A stretch of DNA of 64,000 bases from Ariolimax columbianus. Lineage: Eukaryota > Mollusca > Gastropoda > Stylommatophora > Arionidae. The notes below the pieces were generated by a model, which saw only the letters and a program-made list of their open reading frames with translations, was not told the origin of the DNA and ran no database searches. The translations under genes were made by a program, and so were the position numbers. Of the stretch, positions 55,573 to 64,000 are shown one piece after another. How positions within the stretch are numbered: position 1 is the stretch's first letter; each line of letters begins with the position of its first letter. The stretch spans positions 20,126,293 to 20,190,292 of the forward strand of contig JAVGWX010000019.1 in NCBI GenBank assembly GCA_036924085.1, in the 5' to 3' direction.

Positions 55573-57180
55573 GGAGGTGTGTTCAAGTACTATCCTACCT
55601 GAATTTTTTTTCCCCTAGAAAACTCATGAAACAAGGGAGTTTCCCTTCGGAAGGGGGAGGTATAGGGGAACTTCATGAGCATCTAGGCATTTTTCCCCGA
55701 CCTCAGATTGCATCAGTCGCTGGCAGTCAGCATTTCAGTGTTTCAGATGGGCTTTCATTCATCATAAAATGACGGAAAGAATTCAGCAGCGATGTTGCAT
55801 CAAATTTTGTATAAAGCTAGGCGATTCCCAAGTGGAAACCATTCAAAAGATTCAAGAGGCTTCCGGTGACGACCCTTGAAACAAAGCTGCACTCGTCACA
55901 GTGGAAACATGTAATATCTACGAGACCGAAAAAAGCGAAGCAGGTGCGCAGTAATGCCAGTCATGTTGACGTTTTCTGTGACTACCGCAGGGCTGTTCAT
56001 TACGAGCACGCACCAAAAGGCCCAAACATTACCACAGAGTACTACCTAGAGGTCATCCGTCGCCTTCGTGATGCTGTTGGATGCAAACCAGCGGAGCTGT
56101 GGTGGCGTACTGGAACTTCGCAGTTCCACCATGACAACGCACCCGTCCATTTCTCGCATCTGATTCAGACTTTCTTGCAGAAAAGCAAGTAATCATTCTC
56201 ACAAACGCCCTCGCAGTGTTAATGGCGTTCAAGAACCAGCACAAAAATGAACTCGGTGCTCTGGCAGACTCGCTCGAATGCCTGTCCCAGTGCTTAAAAA
56301 AAGCATAGTCCAGTGGATACCAGCCCACTGCAACATTCCAGGCAACGATGAGGCAGACAGACTCGCCAAAGAGGGAGGAATGCTGCAGCAGAGTGATACA
56401 GAAATAACATACAATGTGACAAAAGCATTCATCAGGGCAACGTGCAGTGCAAAATGGAAAAAGACCACCCTGGCCACATAGAAAACGATGCCTACCATCA
56501 ACTCTCCAGGCGAGACCAGGTGATCATTCTCCGGCTACGCACAGGTCACAACAGACTTATATGCCATCTGTACAACAAGTTCAGGATTGGCACTACAGAC
56601 CTTTGTGCAAGTGGCACAGCCCCCATAAAGGCAGAACATATTTTGCAGTCCTGTCCACTGTATACCGACAAAAGAAGTAGCATTTGGCAACAGCCAGTGT
56701 CCTTCCACGAGAAGCTGTACGGAAGTGTACAGAGCCTTGAGTCGACTTCTGCCTTTGTTAGAGTCATTGAAGTTGAGGTCTGAAGATGAAGGAGGAAGAA
56801 GACTTTCTTGGCCAAACACAACATTCTTCTGGTTCGCCAGGCTCCCTTTTCTCTCGTCATGACTCCTTGCGATTCTGTGCTGCTCCATGAGCTGAGCATC
56901 TCACTGAAAGGGACCCGATTTGAGTCACGAGAAGACATTATACGCAATGCCATGACCCAACTATACTCCATTCCCAAAGAGGCCTTGCTGAAGAGCTTTC
57001 AACAATGGTTAGACCCTTAATAGAAGTGTGGGGAGTACTAAGGAGATTTAAGATTGAAGGGGTTTAGAGTTTCAAACTCCAATCAGATTTAAGATTGAAG
57101 GGGTTTAGGATTTCAAACCCCAAGGAGAGTAATTGTATTCTTCGGTTCCAAAGGTTGGATACTTTTTTGAACGCACCTAG
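55573..57180 (+). mobile_element. Mariner element containing a LINE RNase H fragment
   Basis: Ends GGAGGTGTGTTCAAG (left) and CTAGGTGCGTTCAAA (right, reversed), flanked by TA (55571-55572; 57181-57182). The transposase begins near 55770 (TERIQQRCCIKFCIKL, the first HTH). After an internal deletion it resumes with SNASHVDVFCDYRRAVHYEH, APKGPNITTEYYLEV, RRLRDAVGCK and FHHDNAPVHFSHLIQTFL. This is the catalytic-domain part with the second Asp; the first and third Asp are lost. Homology stops at 56187, where the LINE piece begins. Confidence 0.8.
56190..57010 (+). pseudogene. LINE RNase H and C-terminal fragment
   Basis: ILTNALAVLMAFKNQHKNEL, then IVQWIPAHCNIPGNDEADRL (RNase H core), KWKKTTLAT and, after a frameshift, DAYHQLSRRDQVIILRLRTG, HNRLICHLYNKFRIGTTDLC and the AEHILQSCPLY zinc-knuckle region. 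A 70-codon frame follows at 56808. It is a dead copy inside a mariner. Confidence 0.8.
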
Positions 57181-57245
57181 TATATAAATAATAACAATAT
57201 ACAAAGAAGAGATAAAATAGTTTGAATACATAGGATTCCACGACA

Positions 57246-57515
57246 CCTGAAGACATAGAGACCTGAAGACCTGGAGACCTGAAGATCTGGAGACCTAGAG
57301 ACCTGGAGGCTTGAAGACTTGGAGACCTGAAGACTTGGAGACCTGAAGATTTGGAGATCTAGAGACCTGCATACCCAAAGACATGGAGACCTGAAGACCT
57401 GGAGACCTGAAGATCTGGAGACCTAAGGACATGGAGACCTGAAGACTTGACGATCTGGAGACCTGAAGACCTGGAGACCTTGAGACCTGGAAACCTGAAG
57501 ACCTGGAGACCTGAA
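57246..57515 (+). repeat. 8-bp satellite, (GACCTGRA)n
   Basis: About 34 units of GACCTGAA/GACCTGGA with variants, ending about 90 bp before lectin exon 4. Confidence 0.9.
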
Positions 57516-57607
57516 GTATGTTGACTTAGTTTCTCCATATTTTGCATGAAATGTTTTGTAAAGTCGCATGATATGTTTTAATGAACTTTAACCTCTTTCC
57601 ATAACAG

Positions 57608-57699
57608 AGATGGTATACACCATATCGGAGCCCTATGGGTTGGGCCGTAAGAGCATCTACTTCCTGTCCACCTATGTGTCCCAGTACCCTCAAGCTATT
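57608..57699 (+). CDS. Secreted C-type lectin, exon 4 (start of lectin domain)
   Basis: After CTCTTTCCATAACAG this 92-nt exon completes a Glu codon and encodes MVYTISEPYGLGRKSIYFLS, then TYVSQYPQAI. It fits the first strand and helix of a C-type lectin domain (…SCYYFS…W..A…). The usual Cys before the tyrosine is Ile here and the usual helix Trp is Tyr. Donor ATT|GTAAGT (57700), phase 0, continuing directly into EACKALKGHLA of the next exon. Confidence 0.8.
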
Positions 57700-57839
57700 G
57701 TAAGTCCTTGCAGAGGTTGAAGCATGAGTAAGATAGAGCGATTGAGAGCGATTGAAAGGGAGGACAGGACAGCGACTAGACAGTAAAGCGTGCAATAGAG
57801 ACAGAAGACAAAAGAGGGATAGGACAGTAGCGAAAGAGA

Positions 57840-59290
57840 GCAGTATATGAACGCCAATAGAGAGAGAGAGACTGCAATAGAGAGGGTGCTGGAGAGAGAG
57901 TGAGAGGACACCAGAGAGATATCATAGTACAGAGAGCAATAGAAAGAGAGGACGAAAGAAAGAACAATAGAGAGAGAGAGAGAGAGAGAGCAGCAGAAAG
58001 AAAAGACAAAAAAGAGATGAGACAGAAGAGAGCGCAGTCTAGATAGTACAATGGAGAGGCAGAGAGGGAGCAATATATAGAAAACAATAGACAGAATGTA
58101 ATAGATAGAGTGGGCAATAGAGAGTGCGTTATATAGATAACAATAGAGATATGTAATAGAGACATAGAGTGGGCAATAGAGAGTGCGTTACATAGAAAAC
58201 AATAGAGATATGTAATAGAGACATAGAGTGGGCAATAGAGAGTGTGCATTATATAGATAACAATAGAGATATGTAATAGAGACATAGAGTGGGCAATAGA
58301 GAGTGTGCATTATATAGATAACAATAGAGATATGTAATAGAGAGAGAGAGTGGGCAATAGAGAGTGTGCATTATATAGATAACAATAGAGATATGTAATA
58401 GAGACATAGAGTGGGCAATAGAGAGTGTGCATTATATAGATAACAATAGAGATATGTAATAGAGAGAGAGAGTGGGCAATAGAGAGTGTGCATTATATAG
58501 ATAACAATAGAGATATGTAATAGAGACATAGAGTGGGCAATAGACAGTGCTTTACATAGATAACAATAGAGATATGTAATAGAGAGAGTGGGCAATAGAG
58601 AGTGCTTTACATAGATAACAATAGAGATATGTAATAGAGAGAGTGGGCAATAGAGAGTGCTTTACATAGATAACAATAGAGATATGTAATAGAGAGAGTG
58701 GACAATAGAGAGTGCTTTACATAGATAACAATAGAGATATGTAATAGAGAGAGTGGGCAATAGAGAGTGCTTTACATAGATAACAATAGAGATTTGTAAT
58801 AGAGACATAGAGTGGGCAATAGAGAGTGCTTTACATAGATAACAATAGAGATATGTAATAGAGACATAGAGTGGGCAATAGAGAAAGAGATAACAATAGA
58901 GATATGTAATAGAGACATAGAGTGGGCAATAGAGAGTGCTTTACATAGATAACAATAGAGATATGTAATAGAGACATAGAGTGGGCAATAGAGAAAGAGA
59001 TAACAATAGAGATATGTAATAGAGACATAGAGTGGGCAATAGAGAGTGTATTACATAGATAACAATAGAGATATGTAATAGAGACATAGAGTGGGCAATA
59101 GAGAGTGCTTTACATAGATAACAATAGAGATATGTAATAGAGACATAGAGTGGGCAATAGAGAAAGAGATAACAATAGAGATATGTAATAGAGACATAGA
59201 GTGGGCAATAGAGAGTGCTTTACATAGATAACAATAGAGATATGTAATAGAGACATAGAGTGGGCAATAGAGAAAGAGAGAGTGAGAGTG
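57840..59290 (+). repeat. Minisatellite, about 59-bp unit, roughly 20 copies
   Basis: Unit around GAGTGGGCAATAGAGAGTGC, TTTACATAGATAACAATAGA and GATATGTAATAGAGACATA, with 53-61-bp length variants. It merges on both sides into (GAGA)-rich sequence (57840-58080; 59280-59560). It fills most of lectin intron 4. Confidence 0.95.
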
Positions 59291-59616
59291 AGATTTATAT
59301 AGATAACAAACAAGAATAAAATAGGTAGCGAAATGATGAGAGTGAATCGGTGAGAGAGTGAATGCGAGAGAGAGATAGAGTGAATGAGAACGTGAGTGGG
59401 TGAGAGAGAGTGAGTGAGAGAGTGAATGGGTGAGAGAGAGATGGGAGTGAGAGAGTGAGAGAGTGAATGTGGGAGAGAGGGGGTGAGAGAGTGAGTGTGG
59501 AAGAGAGAGGGAGTGGGTGAGAGAGTGAGTATGTGAGAGAGTGGGTAAGAGAGTGATTTAAGACTGGTTTAAGTAATGCGATTGTTAACATTATTTCTGT
59601 CTTCCCATTATTCTAG

Positions 59617-59695
59617 GAAGCCTGCAAGGCGCTTAAAGGCCATTTAGCGGAGATGAACAGTGCCTTGGAATTCACTTTTGTGTCTAACTTCTTGA
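59617..59695 (+). CDS. Secreted C-type lectin, exon 5 (lectin domain core)
   Basis: After CCCATTATTCTAG this 79-nt exon encodes EACKALKGHLAEMNSALEF, then TFVSNFL. C-x5-GHLAEMNSxxE is the diagnostic C-type lectin helix-2 and strand motif (usual form C…GGHLAEI.S..E..FV), with the first conserved disulfide Cys. Phase 0 in; phase 1 out at TTGA|GTAAGA (59696). The second half of the fold (the WIGL motif, the calcium/sugar site and the last two Cys) was not found before 64000, so sugar specificity cannot be judged and the gene runs on. Confidence 0.85.
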
Positions 59696-59929
59696 GTAAG
59701 AATTTATGTTGTTGAGTCTTGTTTATTTTGGGGACAGTGCTAGCAGAAACAGAGCATTGAACAGCAGATATAGATAGACAGAGAGGGTTGAACTGATTCG
59801 CTTGTAACGAATGTGACATGAAGACAACAGACACAGACACAGACAAGACAGAGACTATGATGATATCGCGTGGAGTCGTGCAGAGAAATTTCCACATCAG
59901 TGACATTGGTATCATGCAAGTAGGGGTGT

Positions 59930-60178
59930 GAGGTGTTAGCGATCTCACATTTCAAAGGCTCGGCTATATGAGGGCGGTAGTCATCTCCTCTCTCTCGCCT
60001 CTTTTACTTCCCGGACTGAACCGGTACCCATTTAAGGCTGGGTACCCATTTAAGGCTGGGTCGACCCGGGAGCCATTGCGGTTTGAAAAAAAAACATTAC
60101 CGCCTCAACTGTGGAATGAACCCAGGACCACTCAGATGCGAAGCTAGCGCGCTAACCACTGCGCTACGCGGGAGTTTA
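59930..60178 (-). repeat. tRNA-derived SINE, family A, reverse copy
   Basis: Matches 38321-38586, with box A (CGCAGTGGTTAGCGCGC, reversed) and a GGGTTCATTCC box B near 60110-60125. A GGGTACCCATTTAAGGCT phrase is duplicated inside. It sits 235 bp after lectin exon 5. Confidence 0.8.
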
Positions 60179-60184
60179 AATACA

Positions 60185-60990
60185 TAGATAGTATGTTCGC
60201 TGATGACGGCAGAGTTGATAGAGAGATCGCACATAATATTCAGAAGGCGAACCTGTGTCCATTATCAAATTGCACCGATTTTGAAACACCCTAGAGTGCT
60301 TCTTTCAACTAAGAACAGGCTGATAAATGCACTACATTGTGTTGCTAATGCCAATATTGATCCTTACTTGAAACACACAAAAGTAAAATCCAGGACTGTG
60401 AGATGCGCCGTGTGAGAAGTGCAGCCGGAAAGACAATCCGTGACCGAATCCGCAACTCCGCGCTGAGGCAGATAGCGGGGACAACCCCAGCTAATAACTA
60501 CATAGATGCATAACAGATCAAGTGGTTTGGTCATTTAGTCAAAATACATTATGACAAGGATGCTGTAAGAGCATTTCATATGTAGGTATCCGGTCCACGA
60601 GCAAGAGGCAGACCAGGATGCTGTAAGAGCATATCATATGTAGGTATCCGGTCCACGAGCAAGAGGCAGACCAGGATGCAGTAAGAGCATTTCATATGTA
60701 GGTATCCGGTCCACGAGCAAGAGGCAGACCGCGACGCCGATGTATCGAGGATGTCTCTGACACTCTCAGGATGTTACACATAACGACTGCAAAAACCTTC
60801 CTTCTTGCGATAGCAAGAAATCTACACTTTACGCCCCTCTGCAACGCCTCATCTAAAGGGCAGTCGGACAAAAGATAACAGAAGTTCGTGTTGTAAGAAT
60901 GGCTATACACATGTTGACAGTGAACGACTACATGGACTGGGAAATGTAAACAAGAACTCGCAGAGCAAATATGATAACACATAAGCTATA
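60185..60990 (+). pseudogene. LINE C-terminal fragment with a 58-bp triplication
   Basis: YQIAPILKHPRVLLSTKNRL, INALHCVANANI, then frameshifted CEMRRVRSAAGKTIRDRIRN, a KWFGHLVK-like segment and PRARGRPRRRCIEDVSDTLR. The stretch around 60559-60730 (GATGCTGTAAGAGCATTTCA to CAGACCAG) occurs three times at 58 bp. Confidence 0.7.
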
Positions 60991-61179
60991 TAAATTAAAG
61001 AATTAATGAGCCTTGAAATGAATCAATCAATCAATCAATCAATCAATCGATCAATAACTTCTCAGCTTCACATGCAGCATAAGCTGCAATAGTTGTTTGT
61101 ACATTTCTCCAGAGGGTTTGTAAAGAGCAGCTATAGATGGATATATTAGATATACTACAGGTATATTTAGATATACTAG

Positions 61180-62316
61180 AGGGAGATCATGCTTAACAAA
61201 TCTGTTAGAATTCATGGAGGAGGTTACTAAAATGATAGATAAAGGGGAGCCAGTGGACGTTATTTATCTAGATTTTGCAAAGGCCTTTGATAGAGTACCT
61301 CGTCAAAGATTATTTCGAAAGTTAAAATCACATGGAATGGTGTGGAAGTTGCCAAATGGATTGAAAATTGGTTAACGGAAAGAAGGCAATGGGTGGGTAT
61401 AAATAAGTAGTACTCTGGGTGGTGGGAAGTGAAAAGTGGAGTGCCACAGTGCTCGGTTTTGGGACTAATTTTGTTCTTGGAAAGTGGATATATTGAGGTC
61501 GGATTTAGATAAAATTCGAGAGTGGTCTGTAAGCTGGCAAATGGAGTTTAATGTAGATAAATGTACAGTACTCCACATGGGTAGATCCAATATGGAACAT
61601 AATTACAGAATGGGAGGAGAGAACAATATTAGAAAGATAGATAAGGAAAGGGACCTAGGGGTTATAATAGATCATACAGGTAAGGTGAGTGAGCAAGTCC
61701 AGGTAGCAGTGAAAAAGGCACATGCAATGTTAGGTATGATAAAAAGAAATATTAAACATAGGAGCAAGGAAGTGAAAGTCAAACTGTATAAAGCTTTAGT
61801 TAGACCTAGATTGGAGTACTGTGTACAGGTGTGGAATCCTTATCATAGAGGGGATATAAACATGCTGGAAAGAATACAAGAAAGAGCGACAAAGCTGATA
61901 GTGGGATCCCAGAATTACAGTTATGAGGAAAGACTCAGAAAAACCGACCTATAGTGTCTAGTAAAGAGAAGAATTCGAGATGACTTAATGCAGGTTTATA
62001 AGATGATCAGTGGAATGAATAAATTAGACTATAACACGTTTGTCAAAACACAGCCACCTACAAGAACAAGAGGTCATAGCTACACATTAACTAAAGAGAG
62101 GTCCAGATTAGATATTAGAAAATATTTTTTTAGTCAGAGAGTGGTGAATGCTTGGAATGCATTGTCACAGGAGGTAGTGGAGGCAGGGACAGTTTATGCA
62201 TTTAAAAATAAATTTGATGGGTATAGCTTTTAGAGGAAGGTAATGTAAAGGAAACTGGTTGTATACAGATTCAGCAAAGTCTTCTAAACCAATATAAAGA
62301 CGAGAAGTTAAGTTAA
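61180..62316 (+). pseudogene. CR1/L2-like LINE copy lacking the catalytic FADD
   Basis: EFMEEVTKMIDKGEPVDVIY, AKAFDRVPRQRLFRKLK, then at about 61475 a deletion of some 85 bp removes the FADD catalytic motif. It resumes with DLDKIREWSVSWQMEFNVDK, EYCVQVWNPYHRGDINMLER, HSYTLTKERSRLDIRKYFF and VVEAGTVYAFKNKFDGYSF. 3' UTR and TTAAG tail to 62316. Confidence 0.85.
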
Positions 62317-62466
62317 GATGGCGCCTAACTGGCTGCGGATTTACTTAGCTCTAGTGTTTGAGTCTATTAAGATGGATTCGCACATCCGTTAAATCACCCT
62401 CCAAGAAACTCGTTGTATACAGGATCTGTAGAGTCTTCTGAACCTTCATAAAGACCTTAAGTTAAT
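62317..62466 (+). repeat. Non-autonomous retroposon sharing the LINE tail, copy 2
   Basis: ATGGCGCCTAACTGGCTGCG, TAGTGTTTGAGTCTATTAAG, then CTCGTTGTATACAG and TTCTGAACC..AAGACCTTAAGTTAA: the same tail as the LINE immediately before it. Confidence 0.6.
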
Positions 62467-62639
62467 TTATGTCTTCAACAAATAGACGCCGAGTCCTCAA
62501 ACGTATCTATATCTGTAGAAGATTGTGTGGGTTAAAGTTTATATAGGCTGAGGTTGCCAACTCCATACCCAGAGCTCCTTAATCGCTTCCAACGACGTTC
62601 CTAGTAAGTTAAGTTGGTACTATCCTTTGCTTCCATTTC

Positions 62640-62854
62640 TGGTTCCGGAAACACCTCAACTTTCAATAAATCAATAAATCAATTAATCAATCAATCAATC
62701 AAGCAAAGCCCGTTGCTCTTTTCGCTGTGTAAGCCATTGACAACATCTCACCAGCTTGTACCGTCCCTGGCTGCTCATTCTGCCTCTCTCCAAGTATTAT
62801 TATTTAATCTTAGTTTCTTCTCCCATTCTCTTCTCTATGCATTTTTTGTTTCTT

Positions 62855-62903
<49 letters not shown>

Positions 62904-64000
62904 TCTTGAGGATTCCATGTAAGAGCCTGTCTGGCAATCTTGGAGGATGCCTTCCGGAACGCATGTGCTATCCAGCCCCATTTACTTCCCTTAATTTGTT
63001 GTTCCAGTGGCTGTTGTCGGCCCCTTTCCCACAAGTCTTCATACCTCACCTTGTCCTGCCACTTTATGAACACAAATCTTCATTCCTCACCATGTCCTGC
63101 CACTTTATGCCCATTATCCTTCTTAGACATATGTTAACGAAGGACTGGAGTCTTTGTTCTATGACCTTGGTCGTTCTCCATGTCTCCGCTCCAAACAGCA
63201 ACACCGACTTGACACTGGCGATGGAAATTCTAATTTTGGTGTGAATCTTGATATCTCTGGATCTTCATATGTTGTTTAGTGTCAGGAATGATCTAACTTT
63301 GGTGTGAATCTTGATATCTCTGGATCTTCATATGTTGTTTAGTGTCAGGAATGATCTAACTTTGGTGTGAATCTTGATATCTCTGGATCTCCATATGTTG
63401 TTTAGTGTCAGGACTGCCCATCTTATCATTGCAGTTCTGGTCCTTACATCTGTACCTTCTGAAGTTTCAATTGTGCTGCCAAAATAGGTCAAGGTATCCA
63501 CTTCCTCCAACTGTTCTCCCTCCAGCATGAATGGTTCTTTGATGTTAGTGTTGCTTTTTCTCAGGTTGAAGTCCAGCCCCAATTTGTTCTTTCATCCTAT
63601 CAAGTACAAGATGTATCTCTTGCATTTGGCTGTGGCTGTGTGACAAAAGAACCTGATCATCTGCGTAGTCCAGCTCATCTAATTGTGACAAAATGGTTCA
63701 CTGAATACGAGTTATGTTTCTTTGATTGAGATCCTCCTTATCTAACTGATAGCTAACAATATCAGAAAAGGCGAGAGCAGACATCAGTGTCTCACACCTG
63801 TTTGCACCCCGAAGCTGTCAGTCAGTATTCCTTCATGTACCACTCTACTAACTGTGTCTTTGTACATATTCTGGATATAGTTGTGTACTTCTCTCGTATC
63901 CTATAGTGTCCCAACAGTTGCCATAGAATACTTCGATCCACACTGTCAAACGCCTTTTCATAGTCTATAAAATTTGTGTATATGGATGCTTTCCATTTAA
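62640..64000 (-). pseudogene. LINE RT and C-terminus ('TWNP' family), continues past the window
   Basis: Reverse strand from 64000 down: FIDYEKAFDSVDRSILWQLL (first catalytic Asp), DELDYADDQVLLSHSHSQMQ (catalytic Asp pair, about 63650-63690), DFNLRKSNTNI, EEVDTLTYFGSTIE (about 63480), a 63-bp triplicated segment (63238-63425), KWGWIAHAFRKASSKIARQA, LTWNPQ, then (AG)n (62858-62900 reversed) and a GATT-repeat tail. Stops and frameshifts are present, but catalytic motifs survive. Confidence 0.8.

Overview
The window looks like nuclear DNA of a marine invertebrate, most probably a mollusc; that phylum call is inference from the style of the non-LTR retrotransposons and the gene structure, and no marker here is decisive. 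There are spliced exons with large introns, many decayed LINE and mariner copies, tRNA-derived SINEs and an extreme load of minisatellites. Nothing prokaryotic or viral was seen.

Two host genes can be supported, both on the + strand. (1) Positions 5313-17840 hold the last seven exons of a trithorax/KMT2A-B type histone H3 lysine-4 methyltransferase: end of the linker, FYRC domain, WDR5-binding (Win) motif, SET domain and post-SET cysteines, ending at a TGA at 17838-17840. All exon phases agree and give 357 in-frame codons. (2) Positions 43863-59695 hold the first five coding exons of a secreted C-type lectin domain protein: signal peptide, two mini-exons of 33 and 36 nt, and two exons with the first half of the lectin fold. 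The gene continues beyond the window.

Layout: 1-5312 is KMT2 intron filled with repeats (SINEs, a 29/33-bp minisatellite, two LINE tails). 5313-17840 is the KMT2 3' end, with TTAA-flanked MITEs, a 37-bp minisatellite, mariner and LINE pieces in its introns. 17841-20550 is probable 3' flank or UTR with a 76-bp tandem repeat that starts in the stop codon. 20550-43800 is intergenic repeat country: a 31-bp array (22.3-23.9 kb), a piggyBac-like MITE, a LINE sitting in a mariner that has itself grown a 48-bp minisatellite (28.3-32.1 kb), a 36-bp array, a degenerate telomere-like tract, a three-level nest of LINE, mariner and retroposon (35.7-37.7 kb), the fullest LINE copy (38.9-40.9 kb) and a 12-bp array. 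43863-59695 is the lectin gene with introns full of arrays. 59.9-64 kb is SINE and LINE fragments.

The recurring theme is tandem arrays that can be traced to a known parent sequence: a mariner transposase linker, a mariner C-terminus, a LINE tail, a retroposon interior, or the KMT2 stop codon.
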